The notes under the pieces: generated by a model
The model's database searches: none
Seen by the model: the letters and a program-made list of their open reading frames with translations, nothing else
What the model was told of the DNA's origin: nothing
Program-made: the position numbers and the translations under genes
Source of the DNA: Spirosoma oryzae
GTDB taxonomy: Bacteria; Bacteroidota; Bacteroidia; Cytophagales; Spirosomataceae
NCBI RefSeq assembly: GCF_003002825.1
Contig: NZ_PVTE01000027.1
Span: forward strand, 1-64,000
Direction: 5' to 3'
Length of the DNA: 64,000 nucleotides
Part shown: positions 34,091-41,821 of the stretch, one piece after another
Position numbering within the stretch: the first letter of the stretch is position 1
Layout of the letters: each line of letters starts with the position of its first letter

Positions 34091-36361
34091 CTACGGTTTC
34101 GGTACCGTAATCTGTTGTGTCCAGGTCCAGGCGGGCGGCTCGACATTCAGTAGGTGTTTGACGAAAAAGTCGCGTCGTTTGTGTTCGCCATAGTCGCCCC
34201 CCAGCGAGTGCCCCATACCCGGTACCATCAGGAAATCAAAGTTTTTGTTGGCCTTGATCAGCGCGTTGATAAACTGAAAGGTAGACGACGGATCGACGTT
34301 ATCGTCCAGCTCACCCAGAATCAGCAGCAATTTACCCTGCAACTTGTGCGCGTCAGTCACGTTTGACGACTCGGCGTATTGCGGCCCGATGGGGTAGCCC
34401 ATCCACTGCTCGTTCCACCAGATTTTATCCATCCGGTTATCGTGACAACCCGACGACGATACCGCCACTTTGTAAAAATCAGGGTGATGCAGCAGCGCAC
34501 CCGCCGAACTTTGCCCACCGGCCGAATTCCCCCAGATACCCACCCGGCTCAGGTCCATGTAGGGGTACCGCTTGGCGGCTGCGCGCATCCACGCCATGCG
34601 GTCAGGGAAGCCACTGTCTTTGAGGTCTTTCCAGCACACATCCTGAAACGCCTTCGAGCGGTTGGCCGTACCCATCCCATCTATCTGCACCACGATAAAG
34701 CCCAGCTCGGCCATTTCGTGCAACGATCCCCGCGAGTCAGTGACGAAACTTTTCGGTACAAACGAATCGTGCGGCCCGGCGTAGATGTATTCGATGACCG
34801 GATACGTCTTTTTCGGGTCGAAGTTCGACGGGCGGACGATGATCCCCCAGATGTCGGTTTTGCCGTCGCGCCCGGCCGACGTGAACACTTCGGGCATCTG
34901 CCAGCCCGTTGCCAGCAACGGCTTGATGTCCGCCGTTTCCAGTTCCATCAGCACCTTGCCCGAGTCAGTCTGCCGCAGCACCGTTTTCTGCGGCTCATCG
35001 ATGCGCGAATAGTAGTCGACAACGTAGCGGTAGTCGGGCGAGAAAAACAGGCGGTGGTTACCGTTTTCCCGCGTCAGCGCCGTCAGGCCAGACCCGTCGA
35101 AGTTGACCCGATACAGTTGAATCAGATACGGGTCCTGACCGGCTTCGCGCCCGCTGCCTTCAAACAGAATCGTGCGTTTCGCTTCGTCGACGTTCAGCAC
35201 TCGGCGAACCACCCACGGCCCTTTCGTAATCTGATTTTTGAGCCGCCCCGCGCCATCGTACAGATACAGGTGATTCCAGCCGTCGCGCTCCGACGCCCAG
35301 ATCAGTTCACGCCCGTCGGCTACGTCGTAGCGGTAGTTTTTGCTGCTGTACTGAATAAACGTCGGACTGCGTTCCTCGATCAGCGGCTTCACGGCCCCGG
35401 CGGTGTTCATCTCGAAAACGGTGTACCGCTGATGCCCGCGTTGGTTGTACTCGAACGTAAACGCCCGGCCATCTTTCCGCCATTGTGGTGCCGAGACGCT
35501 ATACTGATTGGCGATCAACTCAGCCGGAACGGGCATCGGAGCCTTACCGTCGAGACTGAACAGCACGGGGGTCCGAATCGGCAGCGGATCACCGGGTTTC
35601 CGGTAGGTGCGTGTATGTAGCTTGGGCTGCAACTGATCGGTAGGCGACGATTCGATCAGGTACAGCTTGTGCGGATCGTCGGGTTTTATTTTGGTCGTCG
35701 CCAGCCGTTTCGAATCGGGCGACCATACGATCCGGCTGGAATAATACGCATCTGCTGACCCGTCGGTACTCAACGCTTTCTCAGTGACCGATGTAGCCGC
35801 CGGCCGAACGTAGACGTTGTGGTTTTTAACGTAGGCGACATAGGCCCCGTTGGGCGACGGCACCTCCTGCCCTTCCGCCCGCTCGTCGTTCGACTCACCC
35901 CAGTACCGCGACGCCGATGGTTTCGCCACCTCCCGCAGCCGACAGGCGTACGTATCGAGCGAACAGCTAAACGTCGAGTCCTTGATCTTGAACGAGACCT
36001 CCCCCGCCCCCAGCGTCACCCCGTCGACCGGTAACTGATACGCCCCCATCGACTTGTGCCTGACTACACTCAGCGACTGCGCCAGCCGCACCTGATCGAA
36101 GGCCGGGCGTTTCGTTTGCTGGGCCGCATCGACCAGTACAAACTCGTTTCCGTTGGCCGTCCGCTTGGCGTACCAGAACGAGCGCCCATCCGGCAGCCAC
36201 AGCACTTTATCCGGCGCATCGTAGACTTTGTTTTGAAACGCCCCGTTCAGCCGTTCCGCCCGCTGATAATCCACCAGCGTCCCCTGCGCCCAGCTGGCTA
36301 GTGGTAAAAGTGAGAGTATTGATAAGTAAGCAGAACGCGTGTAGCGAGTAATAAACGACAT
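34091..36361 (-). CDS. S9B dipeptidyl-peptidase IV-like serine peptidase, secreted
   Basis: 756-residue exported peptidase. ATG at 36361 (MSFITRYTRSAYLSILSLLPLASWAQ) gives a clear signal peptide; a TTG three codons upstream is less likely. Residues ~60-500 form the DPP-IV beta-propeller (LSVVRHKSMGAYQLPVDGV; SRYWGESNDERAEGQEVPSPNGAYVAYVKNHNVYVR). The alpha/beta-hydrolase domain follows, with catalytic S613 (GIWGNSAGGQ), D686 (LGELDDNVDP) and H718 (PGMGHSLGG). It probably trims dipeptides from peptides in the periplasm or outside. It is transcribed alone. Confidence 0.92.
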   Translation of the reverse strand: MSFITRYTRSAYLSILSLLPLASWAQGTLVDYQRAERLNGAFQNKVYDAPDKVLWLPDGRSFWYAKRTANGNEFVLVDAAQQTKRPAFDQVRLAQSLSVVRHKSMGAYQLPVDGVTLGAGEVSFKIKDSTFSCSLDTYACRLREVAKPSASRYWGESNDERAEGQEVPSPNGAYVAYVKNHNVYVRPAATSVTEKALSTDGSADAYYSSRIVWSPDSKRLATTKIKPDDPHKLYLIESSPTDQLQPKLHTRTYRKPGDPLPIRTPVLFSLDGKAPMPVPAELIANQYSVSAPQWRKDGRAFTFEYNQRGHQRYTVFEMNTAGAVKPLIEERSPTFIQYSSKNYRYDVADGRELIWASERDGWNHLYLYDGAGRLKNQITKGPWVVRRVLNVDEAKRTILFEGSGREAGQDPYLIQLYRVNFDGSGLTALTRENGNHRLFFSPDYRYVVDYYSRIDEPQKTVLRQTDSGKVLMELETADIKPLLATGWQMPEVFTSAGRDGKTDIWGIIVRPSNFDPKKTYPVIEYIYAGPHDSFVPKSFVTDSRGSLHEMAELGFIVVQIDGMGTANRSKAFQDVCWKDLKDSGFPDRMAWMRAAAKRYPYMDLSRVGIWGNSAGGQSSAGALLHHPDFYKVAVSSSGCHDNRMDKIWWNEQWMGYPIGPQYAESSNVTDAHKLQGKLLLILGELDDNVDPSSTFQFINALIKANKNFDFLMVPGMGHSLGGDYGEHKRRDFFVKHLLNVEPPAWTWTQQITVPKP

Positions 36362-36608
36362 CACAAACAACTGATAATGAATTGAGCAGCCTTAAAGATA
36401 GCAATCGAAACCGTATGATAAACGCTTCGACCACTCACGATATAAATGCAGCAAGCCTATTGGTTGCTGTCCAAGGGATATGTATGATTGCGCGTCAACT
36501 CCCAATTACAGGTTGACAACGGGTGAGTAGTCAGCCAACTAATTTCGCAGAACCATAAACCTCAGCTAATCAGCACATCATAGCCCCTCAGTTTTACGTA
36601 CAATAACA

Positions 36609-36815
36609 TGTTGGGTGTTGCCAAAAGCTGAAAAACAACGTAGTCAGTCAGCTCCGGTTGACAGCAGAAAGGTAGTGACAGGGTAACTTTAGGCTCGTTG
36701 GGTGGTGCCAACAGTCAATAACGTAGTGATGGACTCGTGTGCGACAGGTGGCACGTCCCGTGACAGGGCGACTTTGGCTTGTTAGGCGGCTTCGGTCGAC
36801 ACGAGAATCACCCCA
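36609..36815. repeat. GC-rich intergenic module B, copy 2
   Basis: Contains TGTTGGGTG, CCAAAAG, GGTTGACAG, GACAGGGTAACTTTAGGCTCGTTGGGTGG, then GACAGGGCGACTTTGGCTTG, TTAGGCGGCTTCGGTCGACA and CGAGAATCACCCC. It is collinear with 18183-18400 and with 40420-40535. It ends 30 bases before an AT-rich orphan gene. The bases from 36371 to 36608 hold no other recognised feature. Confidence 0.55.
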
Positions 36816-36844
36816 ATCAGGCAAGTTTAAAAGCTCAAAAGCTT

Positions 36845-37360
36845 ATGCTTCTTATTCATTTTTGTTTACCCATTGTCCTGCTGATAATAATGGCCAACGC
36901 TAAACGAATTGTAATAAAAGCCATTCCTTACCAAAGCCAAGATCATCCGTATTATACACCATTTACCTATATAGTTAGGATATTGCTGTTCATCGCATTT
37001 GTATTCTCAGTCAAAAGTTGTGGACAAACTTCTCTTGAAGAAGCTTTTAAAGACCCCCCAAATCAGGCTTTTAATAGTGAGATTTGGAAAAAGAATGAGC
37101 AGTCAGGTATAGTTAGACACACAATGCTTAAAAGTCTGAATGAAAACCATTCTTCTTTATTAGGGAAAAATCAAACGCAAGTCATTAAGATACTGGGTGA
37201 TCCTGATACGAGTAGCTACTATCCAAATACAGATTCCACTTTATATTGGCATTGCGTTCACCCGACCATAATTATGGGCAGTAGTGAAAGTGTAATTGTT
37301 TATTTTAAAAAACGTAAATCTTACAAAATTCTTTTTAATTACTGGCCTTCACAATATTGA
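36845..37360 (+). CDS. AT-rich orphan membrane/lipoprotein-like protein with a BamE-like segment
   Basis: 171 residues from the ATG at 36845; an ATG at 36890 (MANAKRIVIK) is possible. Two hydrophobic stretches are present: LLIHFCLPIVLLIIMANA, and VRILLFIAFVFSVKSCG, which ends in a cysteine like a lipoprotein signal. The C-terminal half (SSLLGKNQTQVIKILGDPDTSSYYPNTDSTLYWHC...VIVYFKKRKSYKILF) has the order of SmpA/BamE-like small lipoproteins (G-x4-QV--LG-PD). The gene is strikingly AT-rich against 57% G+C surroundings, suggesting recent acquisition. Module B lies directly upstream. No function can be assigned. Confidence 0.6.
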   Translation: MLLIHFCLPIVLLIIMANAKRIVIKAIPYQSQDHPYYTPFTYIVRILLFIAFVFSVKSCGQTSLEEAFKDPPNQAFNSEIWKKNEQSGIVRHTMLKSLNENHSSLLGKNQTQVIKILGDPDTSSYYPNTDSTLYWHCVHPTIIMGSSESVIVYFKKRKSYKILFNYWPSQY

Positions 37361-37479
37361 ATCTATCCGCATGAAATTAGAAACTATATGTCTTGGGCGA
37401 CAGGGGGCTCGTCCCGAGGGAGAGCGGGGCAACCCAACCGCCACCGAGTTCGCGGGCGAACGAACCCAGAAGAACGCAT

Positions 37480-37737
37480 GAGACCAGAAGGCTACCTTTT
37501 AGCTTATCTTTACTCGGCTGTCAGTAGCCCCTCGTGGGAAGATCGTTCTCATTTGTTGGTGTCAAACAACCCGTCCAACCGCCCGATTTGGCTATTCGTC
37601 ATCAACGAGCTTGCTCGTTGGTGCCTTGAGAACCCAATTGGTAGAAAAGGTCCGCCTTTTACTCCGTACATCCTGCTCATTGTTCATCTAAAATAGCCCG
37701 CTGATAGCCTTTTTTGACTGCTTACCCATTTCTAACC
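37480..37737 (+). ncRNA. Candidate IS110 bridge-RNA region
   Basis: Noncoding stretch before the transposase gene. It has a perfect stem CAACGAGC-TT-GCTCGTTG (37604-37621), flanking pairs, and a second hairpin AAAAGG-TCCG-CCTTTT. Many IS110 elements encode their target-choosing bridge RNA in this place. No direct evidence of the RNA; boundaries are a guess. Confidence 0.25.
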
Positions 37738-37800
37738 ATGAAAAAGCAGGACAACTATCTGGCTATGCCCGTCGTCCACCAGCAGGTGGCGGGTATCGAC

Positions 37801-37816
37801 CGCACCGGCGGCCCGG
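37801..37816 (+). repeat. 16-nt G+C-rich insertion 1 in the IS110 transposase gene
   Basis: CGCACCGGCGGCCCGG lies between the codons for D and I of the restored GIDIGS motif. It is part of a 19-base string, CCGCACCGGCGGCCCGGAT, that also occurs in reverse complement at 38684-38702. Confidence 0.8.
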
Positions 37817-38686
37817 ATTGGCTCTCAGTTTCATGTTGTTGCCGTGGGCGACGACCCCAAACAAGACGTCCAGCAGTTTGGCGTATCCACCAAAGAGCTA
37901 TTTCGACTGGTCAAATGGCTAGCCGATCATCAAGTTCAGCATGTGGCGATGGAAGCAACGGGCGGTTATGAAAAGCCACTGGTCAATGTGCTTCAAGAAG
38001 CGGGGTTCGAGGTCTTAGTGACTGCCGGCGCCAATACCAAAAACTACCGCCGGTTTAAGTCTGACACCTCGGATGCCATCCATATCCGTACTCTGCACAG
38101 CTTGGGATTGCTACCGCCTATTTTCCTGCCCGATGAGTTCTCAACTCTGATTCGGCCGCTAGTACGTCTGCGCCGAACCCTGGTCGAGGATGCCGCCGAC
38201 TACATCCGCCGTATCCAGAAGGCCTTACGTGCGGGTAATGTGCGGCTGGATGCGGTGCTGACCGACACCAATTCGGTATCAGGCTTGCGGGTGATTGCGG
38301 CCATTAGTCAGGGACAGGAAGACCCCGTTGACCTGGCTGCACTGGTCGATCGTGGTTGCAAAAAGAAACCAGCCGAAATCATCGAATTGCTTCGGGGCAA
38401 TTGGAATGGAGCCATGCGCTTCGAGGTGAGGAGTAACTACCGACTCTACCTAAACCTACACGCCGAAATTACCGAGTTAGACAAGGAGTTAGATCGCCAC
38501 TTTACCGATCATACCAACGGATTAGCGCAACCTACAGCCGTAAATGACCCAACGGTTGGCCGGGTGAAACTGCGTCAATCGCGCAACACCCCGCGTCTAC
38601 CCATCGAGCAGTATGCTCACCAACTGCTGGGAGTGGATTTGAGCAATATTCCTGGTTTTGGCCGAGATGCGTTGCTGACGTTTATC

Positions 38687-38702
38687 CGGGCCGCCGGTGC
38701 GG
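38687..38702 (-). repeat. 16-nt G+C-rich insertion 2 in the IS110 transposase gene (opposite orientation)
   Basis: CGGGCCGCCGGTGCGG on the plus strand is the reverse complement of CCGCACCGGCGGCCCG seen at 37800-37815. It interrupts LLTFI-AEVGES and shifts the frame by +1. Confidence 0.8.
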
Positions 38703-39179
38703 GCTGAGGTGGGGGAGTCAATCACCAAGTTTCATTCAGCCAAAGCCTTTGCCAAATGGTTAGGCTTCACGCCCAACAACAAGGCATCCGGTGGTAAGGT
38801 GTTGTCCAAGAAGACCTTGAAAAACAAATCGACCTTGCCCAATACCTTTCGGATGGTGGCTAACTCGCTGGGCAACATGAAGAAATCCAACCCCATGACG
38901 GCCTTCTTTCAGAAGATTGCCTACAAAGCAGGTCGAATCAAAGCCATCACAGCAACGGCGCGGAAGTTAGCAGTGGTGGTTTACAAGATGCTCACCACGG
39001 GTGAGGCCTATGAGCCAACGAAACTGGTGCGGGATGTAACTCAGGTAAAGCAGCAACAAATTCGACAGATCAAGAAAAAGCTGGCCAAATTCGAGATCAC
39101 GGGTCAGGATTTGGGGCTTCTGACTACTTTAGGGACGGCTTGATAATGAGGGATTTATAAAGCATGCGTACATCCGAAT

Positions 39180-39255
39180 GAGGGTGTAAAGGTTCAAGTG
39201 CGTTTGTGTGTTAACTTGTTCCGCCACCATCAACCCTCATGGTCGTTGGGGGTTC
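39180..39255. repeat. GC-rich intergenic module A, partial copy
   Basis: AGGGTGTAAAGGTT, TTAACTTGTTCC, CCATCAACCCTC and TGGTCGTTGGGGG are in the same order as in 41092-41172. The rest of the gap to 39523 contains TTTCGGTCGACAAGCC and GGCCGACAAGCC, weakly like module B, and nothing else recognised. Confidence 0.5.
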
Positions 39256-39523
39256 GCCTAAAATGTGCTTGCGGGGCGGGTTCTGTGCGAGAGGTTGCAG
39301 GCCGCATAACTCATATAGGGGCTTGTAGCTTCCATTTTGGCATTTCGGTCGACAAGCCAAACTTGATCGACAGACAACATTTTTCATTCATTTTCGGGTG
39401 TAGGCCGACAAGCCAAACGCCCCAGAAGGGATAGTTTAACGAGTGGAGCGGTATACCTTTCTTCACGACAACAGCGTTTGTCCAGAAAGTCATTCTTAAA
39501 CTTCAAGCTTTACTCTAAAACTT

Positions 39524-40264
39524 ATGAAAGCATTGCTGTTTCACTTAGCTCTCTTTATAAGTACCAACGTTTTCGCAGGTTCCTCTGTCGATACAACAAT
39601 TGTAAACGAGATAATGAGGAGCACTTTGAGAAAATTGAACAACATAGATCACGTAAAATATGACTACTATATCGAATCAAACTATTTGTCTGAGAACTAT
39701 CACAGAGACGTTAGTAAGAAAGTCTATATGGAGTTTGACAAGAAGGAACCATTACTAGGTTTAATTTTTACCGATACTGAGAATGATTATGCTTCCGTCT
39801 TCAATGGTAAAGAATATTTCTATATTAACAAAAAGAAAAATACTATTGAATTAATCAAAAACCCATCCAATAACACATTTCGTAGTCAAACTTCTTTCGT
39901 GAATTCTTATTACGCACTAAAGTATTTTTTACCTGTAATTTTATCTTCTAGTTCTATAAGCAGATCGTCAGCTGACACCATAGTTAATGGCAAAAAGTTT
40001 AATTCTTTTCGTTTTACTCTAAATAATTACATGATGAGTAGATTTGGCAAGTTGGAAAAACTAACTATTGATAAGCAACTAACATACACCGTCATTGTAG
40101 ATGATGATAATTTACCGCTTCAAGTAGTTCAAAGAGACAATTTGAATCCTAGAGATTATACACTTGTAAAATTCACGAACATTTCTGTAAACGGGGTAAA
40201 GCCTGCTATGGAAGTGTGGAATTATGAGAATTATGCTAAAATTTACAACCCCGTTGTGAAATAA
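39524..40264 (+). CDS. AT-rich orphan exported protein, LolA-like fold suspected
   Basis: 246 residues with a signal peptide (MKALLFHLALFISTNVFAG). The mature part reads like an outer-membrane lipoprotein-carrier type beta-sheet protein: LNNIDHVKYDYYIESNY, KKVYMEFDKKEPLLGLIF, VFNGKEYFYINKKKNTIELIKNP, and later LTIDKQLTYTVIVDDDNLPLQVVQ. That alternation of an ability to read an attribute of fabric-like strands is seen in LolA/DUF2092-like proteins, but I cannot confirm the family. The gene is very AT-rich, unlike its surroundings, which suggests horizontal transfer. It is flanked by module A on the left and A plus B on the right. Confidence 0.6.
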   Translation: MKALLFHLALFISTNVFAGSSVDTTIVNEIMRSTLRKLNNIDHVKYDYYIESNYLSENYHRDVSKKVYMEFDKKEPLLGLIFTDTENDYASVFNGKEYFYINKKKNTIELIKNPSNNTFRSQTSFVNSYYALKYFLPVILSSSSISRSSADTIVNGKKFNSFRFTLNNYMMSRFGKLEKLTIDKQLTYTVIVDDDNLPLQVVQRDNLNPRDYTLVKFTNISVNGVKPAMEVWNYENYAKIYNPVVK

Positions 40265-40302
40265 ATGACTCGCTCCGTACAAGGACACCTACCGTTGACA
40301 AG

Positions 40303-40415
40303 AGACAGGCCGCAGAGGGAAAGGTCAGCCCAGCCGGCAGGGGGTGTTAAGGCAGGCAAGCCGTTCGCCCGTTTCAGCTTGTGGGCTGGGCCATCCCCCC
40401 TGGGTCGTTGGATGG
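40303..40415. repeat. GC-rich intergenic module A, copy 3
   Basis: GACAGGCCGCAGAGG, CAGCCCAGCCGGCAGGGGGTG, TTAAGGCAGG, TTTCAGCTTG, GGCCATCCCCCC and GGGTCGTTGG align with 41050-41172. It starts about 40 bases after the orphan stop codon at 40264. Confidence 0.6.
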
Positions 40416-40419
40416 AATG

Positions 40420-40535
40420 ACGAAGTAGTGCGCGTTTGGCGGCTCCGGTCGACAGACCGCACGTCCCACGACAGGGTTGTCTTTGCTCGTTACTCGGCTT
40501 CGGTCTACATGAGACTCATTCCGTTAGGATTGTAA
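40420..40535. repeat. GC-rich intergenic module B, copy 3
   Basis: GGCGGCTCCGGTCGACAG, CCGCACGTCCCACGACAGGG, CTTTGCTCGTTACTCGGCTT and CGGTCTACATGAGACTCAT align with 36720-36812. It directly follows a module A, making an A-B junction between two orphan genes. Confidence 0.6.
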
Positions 40536-40607
40536 AAAAAGCACGTTGGTCACGTAGCGTGTGCCAAAAGAAATGCTTAAGTAATTTTTGATTTTATTGG
40601 CTTCCAA

Positions 40608-41006
40608 ATGGCAGCAATTGACCAGTATAAACATCGAATTATACATACCATTGAATGTCCAGCGGATGACGATTTCGTTTACTATTCGCCAACCCGAACG
40701 ATTGCTATTTATGAATTACTGGAAGATATTCCATCCGACGAAAAAGATTTTGATGGTAAAACGGGAGACATTTTAGTGGGGGGTGGCAGTGGAGAAGCAA
40801 TGGCTTTACGCATCTCAGTCCCAGAAGTCTTTGTCGACGTCGACGATGATGAGGCAAGGCCAGTTTTCAAACCATTTTGGAGTCCAACTTTTGCATACAA
40901 GATTGGAGTTGGTTTCCGAAAAATTGGCTGGAATCCTAACGAGTTGGATTTGGAAGCATGGTTGGTTGATTATGTAGTTCGAGAGGTTTCATTGCGGGGT
41001 AGTTGA
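40608..41006 (+). CDS. Orphan small acidic protein of unknown function
   Basis: 132 residues from ATG (MAAIDQYKHRIIHTIECPADDDFVYYSPTRTIAIYELLEDIPSDEKDF). No signal peptide or membrane segment. It has an acidic stretch VFVDVDDDEARPVF and a C-terminal WNPNELDLEAWLVDYVVREV. I do not recognise the family. Size, acidity and its place among orphan genes would fit an immunity or adaptor protein, but nothing shows this. It lies between module B on the left and module A on the right. Confidence 0.5.
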   Translation: MAAIDQYKHRIIHTIECPADDDFVYYSPTRTIAIYELLEDIPSDEKDFDGKTGDILVGGGSGEAMALRISVPEVFVDVDDDEARPVFKPFWSPTFAYKIGVGFRKIGWNPNELDLEAWLVDYVVREVSLRGS

Positions 41007-41049
41007 AGAGTACAGAGTCTGTGCTCAACATAAGCAGCTGTCTCGCGGT

Positions 41050-41172
41050 AAGGGACAGGCTGCAAGGCCGAGCCAAGCAGCCCAACGTGCAGGGGGTGTA
41101 AAGGTTGGAGGTGGTCTGTGTTCAGTTAGCTTGCGTCCTCATCCATCAGCACTCGCGGTCGTTGGGTGCTCC
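41050..41172. repeat. GC-rich intergenic module A, copy 4
   Basis: GGGACAGGCTGCAAGG, AGCAGCCCAACGTGC, AGGGGGTGTAAAGGTTGG, CAGTTAGCTTGCG, CCATCAGCAC and GGTCGTTGGGTG. Best-preserved copy; shares its longest strings with 40303-40415 and 39180-39255. Confidence 0.6.
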
Positions 41173-41201
41173 GCATTTCTCTCCATAATGCCCTTTGACA
41201 T

Positions 41202-41447
41202 TCACCGTTTACCCTGCCGTTTTTCCAACTCCGTGAGTAGGTAATCCAAGCCGTTAATGCGGATTTCGTACATAGTTTGCAGGAGTTGGCCGAGTTTGCC
41301 GGGTGGGAAGCCTTTCTGGGCAAACCATTCCAGATAAGCGACTGGTAATGTGCGAATCAGTTGGCCTTTGTACTTGCCAAACGGCATAGGATAATGTAAC
41401 AAATCCAGCAGAAGCTGCGGGTCGCCGTTGGGTGAGTCGGTGGTCAT
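41202..41447 (-). CDS. DUF3820-type small protein
   Basis: 81-residue protein, MTTDSPNGDPQLLLDLLHYPMPFGKYKGQLIRTLPVAYLEWFAQKGFPPGKLGQLLQTMYEI. MPFGKYKG..L..LP..YL.W is the DUF3820 motif, a short fold also found beside nucleases and sometimes called a quorum-sensing-regulated virulence factor domain. Role unknown. It faces the orphan-gene island and ends about 30 bases from module A. Confidence 0.75.
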   Translation of the reverse strand: MTTDSPNGDPQLLLDLLHYPMPFGKYKGQLIRTLPVAYLEWFAQKGFPPGKLGQLLQTMYEIRINGLDYLLTELEKRQGKR

Positions 41448-41534
41448 GGTTTGTGTTTGTACGAGTTGGCAAGTTACGACGTTGCGGCTGTTGAGTAATT
41501 GTATTGAGGGACAGCGTAATCAACTAGTTCATAT

Positions 41535-41572
41535 AGCGGCTATCGATGGGGTCATTCGGTAGCCGCTTTTGT
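41535..41572. terminator. Hairpin upstream of the acyltransferase gene
   Basis: AGCGGCTA...TAGCCGCT followed by TTTTG on the plus strand. The rest of 41448-41821 shows no other recognised feature. Confidence 0.55.
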
Positions 41573-41821
41573 TTGTTGTAGCCCCGTCGATGCACCTTGT
41601 GCCCCTGTAGGCGTAAACTACCGTTTAATAAACCTACTGGCAGTCCTGTAGGTGTCTTTTTATTTTTAGGCCCAAGCCGGCTCACCTATGCCGCCGATCC
41701 GCTATAAAGGCTTGATCGCTTTTCTGCTTTATCCGTCATAGTCCTAATCACCACACCTTGTCGGGCTTTACAGCGCCCGCCGTTTTTGTATACAGCCTTG
41801 TCAACTAACCCGGACATTTCT

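Larger units (their letters stand above)
37738..39143 (+). pseudogene. IS110-family transposase gene broken by two 16-nt insertions
   Basis: Three frames form one transposase. Part 1, from 37738, reads MKKQDNYLAMPVVHQQVAGID. Part 2 (to ~38686) begins IGSQFHVVAVGDDPKQD and holds HVAMEATGGYEKPL and FKSDTSDAIHIR of the DEDD RuvC-like domain. Part 3 begins AEVGESITKFHSAKAFAKWLGFTPNNKASGGK, the C-terminal Transposase_20-type domain. Removing 37801-37816 restores the catalytic motif GID-IGSQFH, and removing 38687-38702 restores LLTFI-AEVGES. The joined product would be 457 residues. As written, translation of part 1 ends at 37971. Either dead, or expressed only if the 16-mers are bypassed. Confidence 0.85.
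37450..39150 (+). mobile_element. IS110-family insertion sequence, ends not defined
   Basis: The transposase gene 37738-39143 belongs to the IS110 family, which generally lacks terminal inverted repeats, so ends cannot be placed by eye. About 350 noncoding bases precede the gene and could hold the left end. Both flanks show GC-rich sequence of the module A/B type. Confidence 0.55.

Noticed and set aside
34379..35620. Long open frame (413 codons) on the plus strand
   Set aside because: It is antisense to the S9 peptidase gene, which has full domain and triad support. High G+C DNA gives such shadow frames, and the translated product resembles no family.
37388..37696. Open frame in the IS110 left flank (MSWATGGSSRGRAG...)
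   Set aside because: Low-complexity start, no family resemblance, and lies in the likely noncoding end of the element.
37738..39143. Frameshifts in IS110 as simple sequencing errors
   Set aside because: Both differences are 16 bases of identical sequence in opposite orientation, and a near-identical 16-mer breaks another gene. Random base-calling errors do not produce this.
36600..41172. Classical integron attC sites
   Set aside because: Some junctions have GTTRRRY-like strings and RYYYAAC-like GCCCAAC, but the inner L sites do not pair consistently in the copies and no IntI gene is in the window. Kept only as a cassette-like hypothesis.
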